Shown here: piece after piece, positions 1-7,390 of the stretch
Numbering within the stretch: the first letter of the stretch is position 1
Layout: every line of letters begins with the position of its first letter
Source of the DNA: Roseburia_C sp900315735
Lineage (GTDB): Bacteria > Bacillota > Clostridia > Lachnospirales > Lachnospiraceae
NCBI GenBank assembly: GCA_052118425.1
Contig: JBQKHF010000007.1
Direction: 5' to 3' (one strand)
DNA length: 64,000 nt
Made by a program: the position numbers and the translations under genes
The notes under the pieces: model-generated
What the model was told of the DNA's origin: nothing
The model's input: only the letters and a program-made list of their open reading frames with translations
The model's database searches: none

Positions 1-1
1 C

Positions 2-445
2 ATTGTTCATATGGTGAGAAATACCCTTAAATATGTTGCAAACAAGGATATGAAGGCGTTTGCAAAAGACTTAAAAACAATATATACAGCTGCAGACGAA
101 GAAGCTGCCAGAAAGCAGTTAGAGTCTGTGACTAAAAAATGGTCAGAGCAGTACCCAAGCGCCATGAATCGCTGGCATGAGAATTGGGATGCAATATCCC
201 CGATCTTTAAGTTTTCCAAGGACGTCCGTACCGCATTTTACACTACGAACGCAATTGAATCACTGAATTCCTGTTATCGCAGATTAAACAAACAGCGTAG
301 CGTCTTCCCAAGCTCCCAAGCACTGATGAAGGCGCTATACTTGGGAACTTTCGAGATTGCAAAGAAGTGGACAATGCCAATCCGAAACTGGGGCAAAGTT
401 CGTGGGGAATTAGAGATTATGTACCCTGACAGAATGCTGATATAG
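2..445 (+). CDS. IS256-family (mutator-type) transposase, C-terminal part, cut by window edge
   Basis: DDE transposase that would catalyse cut-and-paste or copy-paste movement of its IS element. Only the C-terminal ~147 residues are visible; the reading frame is open to the first base (I-V-H before the first visible Met), so the gene starts outside the window. The string TTNAIESLN followed by a basic RRLNKQR stretch is the conserved segment around the last acidic catalytic residue of the IS256 family, and the WxNWGKVRGELEIMYPDR-like end is also typical. It is one of only two plus-strand genes in the window. It is followed by a long imperfect hairpin that probably belongs to the element's right end. 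Whether the complete copy is intact cannot be judged here. Confidence 0.9.
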   Translation: MVHMVRNTLKYVANKDMKAFAKDLKTIYTAADEEAARKQLESVTKKWSEQYPSAMNRWHENWDAISPIFKFSKDVRTAFYTTNAIESLNSCYRRLNKQRSVFPSSQALMKALYLGTFEIAKKWTMPIRNWGKVRGELEIMYPDRMLI

Positions 446-525
446 CAACAAAAGCTGGAATATCAAGAGTAAATATACGCCCAGATTTCACTGGGCGCTC
501 TTGACATACCAGCTTGTTTTTGCTA
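443..525 (+). repeat. Long imperfect hairpin at the 3' end of the IS256-like element
   Basis: The arms 443-469 and 498-525 are inverted copies (both contain AGCTGG and a TATCAAGAG-like segment with small mismatches). They enclose a perfect 7-bp stem CGCCCAG/CTGGGCG at 478-484 and 491-497 with loop ATTTCA. The left arm begins at the transposase stop codon, so the structure probably serves as the terminator or right terminal region of the element. The exact IS boundary and target duplication cannot be set, because the left end lies outside the window. Confidence 0.6.
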
Positions 526-803
526 TTAAATAGACAACGGCTTAACCGCAGTAAACTGCTGTCAAGCCGCATCAATTATCATAGAAGATCTGAATTTACA
601 GAAAAAATTTCACACCGTCACTCCATTTCAGAATTGCAAGATGGGTTAAAAGCATTACAATAACAATTTGTAGCCCTATTTTTTACAATTATCTTTATTC
701 ATATATAAATAAAGACTTAATCTTTTGCACTGATTCAATTTTTTGTCCCAATCAATCCCTACAACATCGTATATCACAGTACATTATAGAAAATAATAAA
801 AAT
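526..803. other. Intergenic stretch without a recognisable gene
   Basis: AT-rich sequence between the transposase end structure and the rny terminator. It holds a weak hairpin at about 538-568 (CGGCTT...AAGCCG). A plus-strand open frame ends at 661-663, but it has no start codon with a ribosome-binding site and no family I recognise. It may be the remnant of a gene interrupted by the IS element. Confidence 0.4.
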
Positions 804-844
804 AAGGAAAGTATTGAAAACACTGTATTTTCAATACTTTCCTT
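804..844 (-). terminator. Rho-independent terminator of rny
   Basis: Perfect 17-bp stem (804-820 with 828-844) and 7-nt loop, lying 24 bases past the rny stop codon. Read on the minus strand the stem is followed by ATTTTTATTATTTT, a good U-rich tail. The plus-strand side has a poorer tail, so termination is mainly for rny. Confidence 0.85.
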
Positions 845-867
845 TGCTTTACGTTGATATCAGCAAA

Positions 868-2415
868 CTATTTCGCGTAATCAACTACTCGTGATTCACG
901 AATTACGTTTACCTTAATCTGACCTGGATATTCTAATTCAGATTCAATCTGCTTTGAAATATCACGGGCAAGTAATACCATTTCAGCATCACTTATCTGT
1001 TCAGGAACTACCATTACACGAATCTCTCTACCCGCCTGAATTGCAAAAGATTTATCTACACCTTTAAATTCATTTGTAATATCTTCTAACTGCTTTAATC
1101 TGTTGGAATATGTTTCCATTGTCTCGCGTCTTGCACCTGGTCTTGCTGCGCTAATTGTATCGGCTGCCTGTACCAGACAAGCAATCAATGACTCTGGCTC
1201 TACGTCGCCATGGTGTGCCTCTACCGCATTAATAATAAGCGGAGATTCTTTGTATTTTCTACATAAATCCACACCAATCTGAATATGTGAACCTTCTACT
1301 TCGTGGTCTACTGATTTACCAATATCATGCAGGAGTCCTGCACGTTTTGCCAATCTTACGTCTACACCAACTTCAGCCGCAAGTAAGCCACAAAGCTGTG
1401 CTACTTCTATAGAATGCTTTAATGCATTCTGACCATAACTGGTTCTGAATTTCATTCGGCCTAATAATTTCACAAGTTCCGGATGAATGCCATGTACACC
1501 TACTTCTAAGGTAGCAGCTTCACCCTCTTCACGAATCATGGTTTCAACTTCTTTTTGCGCTTTCTCTACCATTTCTTCAATTCTAGCCGGATGAATTCGT
1601 CCGTCTACAATCAATTTCTCTAATGCAATACGAGCAACTTCTCTTCGTATTGGATCAAATCCGGAAAGGATAACTGCTTCCGGTGTATCATCGATAATTA
1701 AATCTACACCAGTCAGTGTCTCTAACGTACGGATATTTCTTCCTTCACGTCCGATAATTCTTCCCTTCATCTCATCATTCGGAAGCTGTACTACAGAGAT
1801 GGTTGTCTCTGCCACATGGTCTGCAGCACATTTCTGAATTGCAGTAACCACATATTCTTTTGCTTTCTTTCCAGCTTCTTCTTTTGCCTGATGCTCCATC
1901 TCTTTGATTAATTTTGCAGTATCAAGCTTTACATCTTCTTCAACAGTTTTTAATAGATATTCTTTTGCCTGGTCGGAGGTAAGTCCTGAGATTCTTTCTA
2001 GTTCCCGTACACGCTCTTCATGAAGCTTTGTAATTTCAGCTTTCTGTTTGTTCAGCTCTTCTTCTTTTGCTGTAAAACCTGCTTCGCGCTTCTCAATGGC
2101 TTCCAGTTTCTTATCCAGATTGGATTCTTTCTGTTCCACTCTGCGCTCGTTTCTCTGAATTTCGTTTCTTCTTTCCTTGATTTCCTTATCCAGTTCGTTC
2201 TTTGTACGAATAGACTCTTCTTTAATCTCAAGCAAAGATTCTCTCTTCTTCGTCTCAGCGGTCTTCACAGCTTCATCTATTATCTCACGGGCTTTATCTT
2301 CTGCACTGCCAATCTTTGAAGCAGTCTGCTTTTTCTGGTATGCATTTGCAACAAACCAGGTGATAGCACATGTGACAATAAATGTAATTACAACAGCTAT
2401 AATTTCTGCCTGCAC
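868..2415 (-). CDS. rny: Ribonuclease Y (endoribonuclease, RNA decay initiation)
   Basis: Membrane-anchored endoribonuclease that starts mRNA turnover in Firmicutes. Residues 4-25 form one transmembrane helix, followed by a long charged coiled coil (about 35-195), a KH RNA-binding domain with GRIIGREGRNI (about 218-228), and an HD domain whose metal-binding His-Asp is in LLHDIGK (about 362-368). The start was placed at GTG 2415. An in-frame TTG at 2436 exists, but the AAAGGAGGTG ribosome-binding site lies between the two, seven bases before the GTG, so the upstream codons are untranslated. This gives 515 residues, near the family norm. It has its own promoter, and a strong terminator follows. 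Confidence 0.96.
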   Translation of the reverse strand: MQAEIIAVVITFIVTCAITWFVANAYQKKQTASKIGSAEDKAREIIDEAVKTAETKKRESLLEIKEESIRTKNELDKEIKERRNEIQRNERRVEQKESNLDKKLEAIEKREAGFTAKEEELNKQKAEITKLHEERVRELERISGLTSDQAKEYLLKTVEEDVKLDTAKLIKEMEHQAKEEAGKKAKEYVVTAIQKCAADHVAETTISVVQLPNDEMKGRIIGREGRNIRTLETLTGVDLIIDDTPEAVILSGFDPIRREVARIALEKLIVDGRIHPARIEEMVEKAQKEVETMIREEGEAATLEVGVHGIHPELVKLLGRMKFRTSYGQNALKHSIEVAQLCGLLAAEVGVDVRLAKRAGLLHDIGKSVDHEVEGSHIQIGVDLCRKYKESPLIINAVEAHHGDVEPESLIACLVQAADTISAARPGARRETMETYSNRLKQLEDITNEFKGVDKSFAIQAGREIRVMVVPEQISDAEMVLLARDISKQIESELEYPGQIKVNVIRESRVVDYAK

Positions 2416-2494
2416 AGGAGCACCTCCTTTATTCAATTTTCATTGTTCATATAACATAAATATTCATTCATCTGTCATAAATAACAATAACTAA

Positions 2495-2523
2495 ATTTTA
2501 TACTTTTTCTAATATTATGTCAA
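2495..2523 (-). promoter_or_regulatory. Sigma-A promoter of rny
   Basis: TTGACA (plus-strand complement 2518-2523) and TAAAAT (2495-2500) with a 17-bp spacer. The -35 element overlaps the last codons and stop of recX, so rny is initiated independently although it follows recX on the same strand. Confidence 0.65.
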
Positions 2524-3132
2524 GTAGTCCGGACATTTCATTACACGTAAAATGTCTTCACTTTTATATCCTCTACGCATCAGATATCCATACTGTTTCT
2601 GCATTTCCTTCGCATCCGACTGCTCCGGATTATAATGTCTCTTTTTTAATATTTCTGCAATTTTTTCTGTATCATTATTTTCATAGATTTCTTCTAATGC
2701 CTGCTCCGTGATATCTTTCGGAACTCCCTTCTGCATCAGTTCCTGCTGTAACCGCCGGCGGCTCTTACTGCCCTGCCGGTAGCTGATATAATTCCTTGCA
2801 TAGCGCAGGTCATCAATATAATGATATTTCTTCACATATTCTATGGCATCAAGAATCAGTTCCTCCGGATACTCGCTCTCTGCTAATTTCCGGTAAAGTC
2901 CCTGTTCTGTCCGGTCCATTTTCTCTAAAAGTGCAAGCGCCCGTTTTTTCACACGCTTGCCTAATACTTCATAAAAGATTTCCTGATACAGTGCTTCATC
3001 TACGGTCTGCCCTTCCTGTAATCTGTAGCGACGCACTTCACCTTTATATAAGATAAGGTGTGTACCATCATCCATACACACCTTATATTTGTTTTTCTTA
3101 TATTCTGTTATCTCTGAAACAATTCTTTCCAT
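2515..3132 (-). CDS. recX: Regulatory protein RecX
   Basis: Small modulator that binds RecA filaments and tunes recombinase activity. The protein is 205 residues, in the usual range for Firmicute RecX. It shows the repeated three-helix architecture, with recognisable signatures such as YVKKYHYIDDLRYARNYI near residues 98-115 and the R-rich RRRLQQELMQKGV segment that follows. The start codon overlaps the recA stop codon by one base (TAATG), so the two are translationally coupled and share the SOS promoter. Confidence 0.92.
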   Translation of the reverse strand: MERIVSEITEYKKNKYKVCMDDGTHLILYKGEVRRYRLQEGQTVDEALYQEIFYEVLGKRVKKRALALLEKMDRTEQGLYRKLAESEYPEELILDAIEYVKKYHYIDDLRYARNYISYRQGSKSRRRLQQELMQKGVPKDITEQALEEIYENNDTEKIAEILKKRHYNPEQSDAKEMQKQYGYLMRRGYKSEDILRVMKCPDYLT

Positions 3133-4220
3133 TATTCTGCATCAAGAACTTCCGGTCCGTTTGAAGCCGGAGTCTCTGTTTCTTCTTCGCTCTTATCTAC
3201 TGCATAATGAGCTCTTACTTTCTCTTCAATTTCCTGGCAGACCTGTGGATTCTCTTTCAGATAAGTCTTGACATTTTCACGTCCCTGACCAATCTTATCT
3301 CCATTGTATGCATACCATGCACCGGACTTATTTACAATACCAAGCTCGGAAGCCAGATCAAGAACGTCTCCCTCTTTGGAAATTCCTTCTCCGAACATAA
3401 TATCAAATTCAGCCTCTTTAAATGGTGGTGCTACCTTGTTCTTTACTACTTTGATACGGGTACGGTTACCAACAATCTCACCGCCCTGTTTTAAGGATTC
3501 AATTCTACGCACATCAAGACGTACGGAAGAATAGAATTTCAATGCACGTCCACCGGTTGTTGTCTCCGGATTGCCAAACATAACACCAACCTTTTCACGT
3601 AACTGGTTAATAAAGATTACAATACAGTTGGAACGGTTGATTGCTGCAGTCAGCTTACGAAGTGCCTGTGACATCAGTCTTGCCTGTAAGCCCACATGGG
3701 AATCTCCCATATCACCATCAATCTCAGCCTTTGGTACCAGAGCTGCAACTGAGTCTACGATTACAATATCTACTGCACCGGATCTTACCATAGTCTCTGT
3801 AATCTCAAGTGCCTGTTCTCCATTATCCGGCTGTGAAATATAAAGATTATCAATATCTACTCCGATATTCTTCGCATATGCCGGGTCTAATGCATGCTCT
3901 GCATCAATAAATCCGGCAATTCCGCCACGCTTCTGTACCTCAGCAACTGCATGCAGGGCAACGGTTGTCTTACCACTGGATTCCGGTCCATATATCTCAA
4001 TAATTCTTCCCTTCGGAAGTCCACCTAAGCCCAGTGCAATATCAAGGCTTAAGGAGCCTGTCGGAACAGTCTCTACATTCATCCGGTTACTCTCATCGCC
4101 AAGCTTCATAACAGAACCTTTTCCGTACTGTTTCTCAATCTGGGATATAGCGGCATCCAGTGCCTTTAATTTATCTTCCTTACTGCTGTCTCTTCTCGTA
4201 TCTTTTACTTCTCTCGCCAT
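3132..4220 (-). CDS. recA: Recombinase RecA
   Basis: ATP-dependent strand-exchange protein for homologous recombination and the co-protease that triggers LexA self-cleavage. At 362 residues it has normal length. Walker A is GPESSGKTT near residue 79, the Walker B region reads VDIVIVDSVAAL, and the L2 loop segment includes FINQLREKVGVMFGNPETTTGG. The C-terminus is acidic, as expected. It is the first gene of recA-recX, and the upstream region has a perfect LexA box and a TTGACA promoter, so it is SOS-inducible. Confidence 0.98.
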   Translation of the reverse strand: MAREVKDTRRDSSKEDKLKALDAAISQIEKQYGKGSVMKLGDESNRMNVETVPTGSLSLDIALGLGGLPKGRIIEIYGPESSGKTTVALHAVAEVQKRGGIAGFIDAEHALDPAYAKNIGVDIDNLYISQPDNGEQALEITETMVRSGAVDIVIVDSVAALVPKAEIDGDMGDSHVGLQARLMSQALRKLTAAINRSNCIVIFINQLREKVGVMFGNPETTTGGRALKFYSSVRLDVRRIESLKQGGEIVGNRTRIKVVKNKVAPPFKEAEFDIMFGEGISKEGDVLDLASELGIVNKSGAWYAYNGDKIGQGRENVKTYLKENPQVCQEIEEKVRAHYAVDKSEEETETPASNGPEVLDAE

Positions 4221-4237
4221 TTCAATTCTCCTTCATG

Positions 4238-4251
4238 CGAACTTATGTTCG
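4238..4251. promoter_or_regulatory. LexA/Cheo-type SOS operator of recA
   Basis: CGAACTTATGTTCG matches the Gram-positive LexA consensus CGAACNNNNGTTCG exactly. It lies just downstream of the recA -10 element and about 17 bases before the start codon, where bound LexA would block initiation. Confidence 0.9.
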
Positions 4252-4263
4252 TTTTCTGATATT

Positions 4264-4292
4264 ATAGTAGTATACTTTCTTCAAAATGTCAA
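4264..4292 (-). promoter_or_regulatory. recA promoter
   Basis: TTGACA (complement at 4287-4292) and TACTAT (4264-4269), spacer 17 bp. A TATAAT also occurs three bases further downstream but with a 20-bp spacer. The LexA box follows immediately. Confidence 0.6.
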
Positions 4293-4392
4293 CTGCATTT
4301 TTAGAAAATATTTTTTACGGTACTTCTACTTCTTATAAAGTGGGTAAATCCGGCAGAATAGCCAAGTATTTTATCAAGTGTAATATTTTCAT

Positions 4393-4422
4393 GTAAAGAA
4401 AAAAGACTTCTTTCTGAAGTCT
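4393..4422 (-). terminator. Terminator downstream of the minus-strand HTH gene
   Basis: Stem AGACTTC/GAAGTCT (4404-4410 and 4416-4422) with a 5-nt loop, followed on the minus strand by TTTTTCTTT. It ends the transcript of the 68-aa regulator before the recA promoter. A second hairpin (AACAAT...ATTGTT, 4485-4509) lies just past that gene's stop codon. Confidence 0.7.
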
Positions 4423-4516
4423 CTCCCGGAAAGGTATCTCTATCTTAACATAATAAGATTCCTGTTACAAATTAATTTTCTATAAACAATGGTTGCGTCC
4501 GCAATTGTTCCATCTT

Positions 4517-4723
4517 TTAATTATAATATCCATCCATACCAAGGTTCAGAAAAATCTGTTCTAAGTACTTCTCGCCAGACCGTTCTCCGTAAATAATATG
4601 ATTGATATACTGCGGACTGCAACCAACTGATGTTGCCAGTTCCTCCTGACTCATCTCAAGTTCAAGCAGTCTGCGCTTTATTTCTTTCCCCATTGGAGTA
4701 ATCTGCCGTTTTGTCTTTGCCAT
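4517..4723 (-). CDS. Small Xre-family helix-turn-helix regulator (68 aa)
   Basis: The protein is essentially a single HTH domain. MSQEELATSVGCSPQYINHIIYG (residues about 24-46) is the recognition helix-turn-helix of the Xre/Cro class, and there is no additional effector domain. It is divergent from a second Xre-type gene on the plus strand. Its promoter is a perfect TTGACA-17-TATAAT with a palindrome filling the spacer, which suggests autoregulation or repression by the neighbour. Its target beyond this locus is not deducible. It could be a phage-type or mobile-element regulator, but nothing else phage-like surrounds it. Confidence 0.8.
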   Translation of the reverse strand: MAKTKRQITPMGKEIKRRLLELEMSQEELATSVGCSPQYINHIIYGERSGEKYLEQIFLNLGMDGYYN

Positions 4724-4803
4724 AAAAGTCTCCCCTTTTCTTCTTTATCATTTGTGTTTATGTAGAAAATGATGTATAATATGAAAATAATTTCACATAT
4801 TAC

Positions 4804-4832
4804 ATTATAATTCATAAATATGAATTTGTCAA
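4804..4832 (-). promoter_or_regulatory. Consensus promoter with operator-like palindrome inside the spacer
   Basis: TTGACA (complement 4827-4832) and TATAAT (4804-4809), spacer exactly 17 bp. The spacer is almost entirely the inverted repeat ATTCATA-AA-TATGAAT (4810-4825). A further AATTCATA half-site repeats at 4831-4838, 22 bp (two helical turns) from the first. A repressor bound here would fully occlude polymerase. Confidence 0.7.
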
Positions 4833-4839
4833 TTCATAT

Positions 4840-4867
4840 TTGCGTATTTATTTTTATTTCTTATACA
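4840..4867 (+). promoter_or_regulatory. Probable promoter of the plus-strand HTH gene
   Basis: TTGCGT (4840-4845) and TATACA (4862-4867), spacer 16 bp, placing the transcript start about 30 bases before the ATG at 4903. An alternative TTGTGT-17-TATAAT at 4752-4780 would give a much longer leader. Confidence 0.4.
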
Positions 4868-4902
4868 AAATATTATTAAAATACCTGATAAAGGAGTACA
4901 CT

Positions 4903-5259
4903 ATGACAATCAGCCAACGTATCTTTGCATTATTACGTGAAAAGAAGCTTTCACAAAAAGAATTATCGGAATACACCGGAATCTCTCCTGCCGCTATCAG
5001 CAGCTGGAAATCCAAGGGAACAAATCCTTCTTCTGATAAAATTGTTAAAATAAGTGAATTTTTAGATGTTGATGTATATTATCTTCTCACCGGTGAATAC
5101 CAGGCATCTTCCGACCTTCAGATTGCAGAAGAATCCGAATATCAGGCATCCTTATCCGACCCGGATGAACGTTTACTGCTTCAGCTTTTCCGTAAACTTT
5201 CTCCGATGGACAAAGGACGCATCATCGGTCAGTTAGAACAGAAACTTTCTGAAAAATAA
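4903..5259 (+). CDS. Xre-family HTH transcriptional regulator (118 aa)
   Basis: The N-terminal 60 residues form a Cro/CI-type HTH domain: SQKELSEYTGISPAAISSW is the helix-turn-helix and FLDVDVYYLLTGE is the usual helix 5 ending. The C-terminal half is acidic and probably helical (DERLLLQLFRKLSPMDKGRI), as in small regulators of SinR type. The ATG at 4903 was chosen because AAAGGAG lies seven to eight bases upstream; an in-frame ATG at 4840 has no ribosome-binding site. It is divergent from the 68-aa HTH gene and shares a 179-bp regulatory region containing repeated ATTCATA half-sites. Confidence 0.85.
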   Translation: MTISQRIFALLREKKLSQKELSEYTGISPAAISSWKSKGTNPSSDKIVKISEFLDVDVYYLLTGEYQASSDLQIAEESEYQASLSDPDERLLLQLFRKLSPMDKGRIIGQLEQKLSEK

Positions 5260-5344
5260 CTGCTATATTTTTTTCGGTATGATGATATATTTTTATAGCA
5301 GTATCACTTAGGTCTTTATCATGTATCCATAACATTTGAATGAT

Positions 5345-5384
5345 AAAATCCGGACAGTACATTAATATGTACCATCCGGATTTT
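5345..5384. terminator. Bidirectional terminator between the HTH gene and trxA
   Basis: Composite stem: AAAATCCGGA/TCCGGATTTT (5345-5354, 5375-5384) outside and GTACAT/ATGTAC (5357-5362, 5367-5372) inside with a TAAT loop. The A/T runs on both flanks let it end the plus-strand HTH transcript and the minus-strand trxA transcript. Confidence 0.85.
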
Positions 5385-5399
5385 CTTATAAATTATAAA

Positions 5400-5711
5400 T
5401 TATAAAGCCAGAAGCTTTAATACTTCATCTTTATCCTGCACACCGATGCTCTTTCCTTCAAAAACACCGTTTTTCATTACAACCAGAGTCGGAATGCTCA
5501 TAATCTGATATTTCAAAGCCAGTGCAGCTTCTTCATCCACATTTACTTTTCCAACCTTTACCTGTCCCTCTAATTCATCTGCCAGTTCTTCCACGATTGG
5601 AGACATCATTTTACATGGACCGCACCAGTCTGCCCAGAAATCCAAAAGTACCGGTTTATCTGACTTTAATACTTCATCTTCAAAATTGTCATTTGTAATC
5701 TTTACTACCAT
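5400..5711 (-). CDS. trxA: Thioredoxin
   Basis: Cytosolic protein-disulfide reductase. At 103 residues it has the standard length. It has the redox-active WCGPCK motif (about residues 29-34) preceded by LLDFWADW, and the conserved cis-Pro region SIPTLVV near residue 72. It appears monocistronic, with a GGAGG ribosome-binding site, 78 bases of upstream sequence after prfC, and a bidirectional terminator just past its stop. Confidence 0.97.
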   Translation of the reverse strand: MVVKITNDNFEDEVLKSDKPVLLDFWADWCGPCKMMSPIVEELADELEGQVKVGKVNVDEEAALALKYQIMSIPTLVVMKNGVFEGKSIGVQDKDEVLKLLAL

Positions 5712-5789
5712 TTCGTTATCCTCCTTTATTTTTATAAAAAAGCTTCTATTTTTTTAAGTATGTCACTTCTTAATTTCGTTTATACCCAC

Positions 5790-7379
5790 TTAGTTTTTAC
5801 CGAATTCCGATAATACCAGACCATCATTTCGGTCAAGGGTCATGCCAACGCTCCATGCATTGACAAATAACAGCAGCGGATTGCCCTTAAGGTCGCGGAT
5901 TTTCTTCATATCAGAAGTTCCCGTAAGCTTGTCCATATCAATATCTTTATTTTCAATCCAGCGGATATGCTCATATGGAAGCTTCTCTAAGCGGATTTCC
6001 ACATTGTATTCATTTTCCAGACGGTATTTTAATACATCAAACTGCAGTACACCTACTACACCTACGATAATCTCTTCCATACCACCCTGATATTCCTGGA
6101 AAATCTGGATTGCACCTTCCTGCGCAATCTGCATGACACCTTTGACGAACTGTTTTCGTTTCATGGTATCCACCTGACGTACCCTTGCAAAATGCTCCGG
6201 TGCAAAAGTCGGGATTCCTTCGAATGCAAAGTTGTCTTTTGCTGTGGTTAAGGTATCACCAATGGAAAAGATACCCGGGTCAAAAACGCCGATAATATCT
6301 CCGGCATATGCCTCTTCTATAATCTTTCTCTCCTGCGCCATCAACTGCTGCGGCTGTGAAAGACGGATTGCTTTTCCGCCCTGGATATGTTTTACTTCCA
6401 TGCCGGCTTCAAACTTTCCGGAACAGATTCGCATAAATGCAATACGGTCACGATGATTCTTATTCATATTTGCCTGAATCTTAAAGACAAAAGCAGAGAA
6501 ATCGGAACCAAACGGATCAATCAGCCCCTTGTCCGAATTTCTCGGAAGCGGTGATGTAGTCATGGAAAGGAAATGCTTTAAGAAGGTTTCTACACCAAAG
6601 TTTGTTAAAGCAGAACCAAAGAATACCGGTGACAGCTCTCCCTTGGATACCAGATCCATATCAAATTCTGCACTTGCACCATCTAACAATTCAATTTCTT
6701 CATCTAATTTATCCCGGTACTCCTGTCCGATTTCCGCTGCCAGAGCAGGATCATCAATATCAAAATCCTTTTCTTCACCTTCCTTGGTTCCCTTCAAGGT
6801 GTCAGAAAACAGCATGACTTTTTTCGTGTTCCGGTCATAAACTCCCTTAAAATTCTTTCCGGAGCCAATCGGCCAGTTAATCGGGCAGGTAGCAATGCCA
6901 AGCTCTTTTTCGATTTCATCCAATAAATCAAAGGTATCATTGGCATCGCGGTCCATTTTATTGATAAATGTAAAAATCGGAATATGACGCATTACACAGA
7001 CTTTAAACAGTTTTCTGGTCTGCGCCTCTACACCCTTTGAACCATCAATTACCATAACTGCAGAATCGGCAGCCATCAGGGTACGGTAAGTATCTTCCGA
7101 GAAGTCCTGATGTCCCGGTGTATCCAGAATATTGATGCAATATCCGCCATAATTAAACTGCAATACCGAAGAAGTAACGGAAATACCTCTCTCCTTCTCT
7201 ATTTCCATCCAGTCAGAAACTGCGTGTCTTGCAGTCGCTTTTCCTTTTACAGAACCTGCCAGGTTAATGGCTCCTCCATACAGAAGAAATTTCTCTGTCA
7301 GGGTTGTCTTACCGGCATCCGGATGGGAAATAATTGCAAATGTTCTTCGTTTCTCTATCTCTTTTCTCAAATCAGCCAA
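5790..7379 (-). CDS. prfC: Peptide chain release factor 3
   Basis: Translational GTPase that recycles RF1/RF2 from the terminating ribosome. The protein is 529 residues, typical for RF3. G1 is SHPDAGKTTLTEK (near residue 18), G3 is DTPGHQDF and G4 is NKMD. The longer C-terminal RF3 domains, with FMRICSGKFEAGMEVKHIQG and LQFDVLKYRLENEYNV, separate it from EF-G. It lies 11 bases downstream of deoB and is probably cotranscribed with it. Confidence 0.96.
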   Translation of the reverse strand: MADLRKEIEKRRTFAIISHPDAGKTTLTEKFLLYGGAINLAGSVKGKATARHAVSDWMEIEKERGISVTSSVLQFNYGGYCINILDTPGHQDFSEDTYRTLMAADSAVMVIDGSKGVEAQTRKLFKVCVMRHIPIFTFINKMDRDANDTFDLLDEIEKELGIATCPINWPIGSGKNFKGVYDRNTKKVMLFSDTLKGTKEGEEKDFDIDDPALAAEIGQEYRDKLDEEIELLDGASAEFDMDLVSKGELSPVFFGSALTNFGVETFLKHFLSMTTSPLPRNSDKGLIDPFGSDFSAFVFKIQANMNKNHRDRIAFMRICSGKFEAGMEVKHIQGGKAIRLSQPQQLMAQERKIIEEAYAGDIIGVFDPGIFSIGDTLTTAKDNFAFEGIPTFAPEHFARVRQVDTMKRKQFVKGVMQIAQEGAIQIFQEYQGGMEEIIVGVVGVLQFDVLKYRLENEYNVEIRLEKLPYEHIRWIENKDIDMDKLTGTSDMKKIRDLKGNPLLLFVNAWSVGMTLDRNDGLVLSEFGKN

Positions 7380-7390
7380 AATGGGACCTC

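Noticed and set aside
505..663. Plus-strand open frame after the IS256 hairpin, ending in SELQDGLKALQ
   Set aside because: No start codon with a ribosome-binding site and no recognisable family. It may be the remnant of a disrupted gene, but 52 codons without similarity are not enough to call it.
5260..5301. CTGCTATA/TATAGCAG inverted repeat as terminator of the plus-strand HTH gene
   Set aside because: The loop is 26 bases and the stem A/T-rich; the stronger bidirectional hairpin at 5345-5384 explains termination better.
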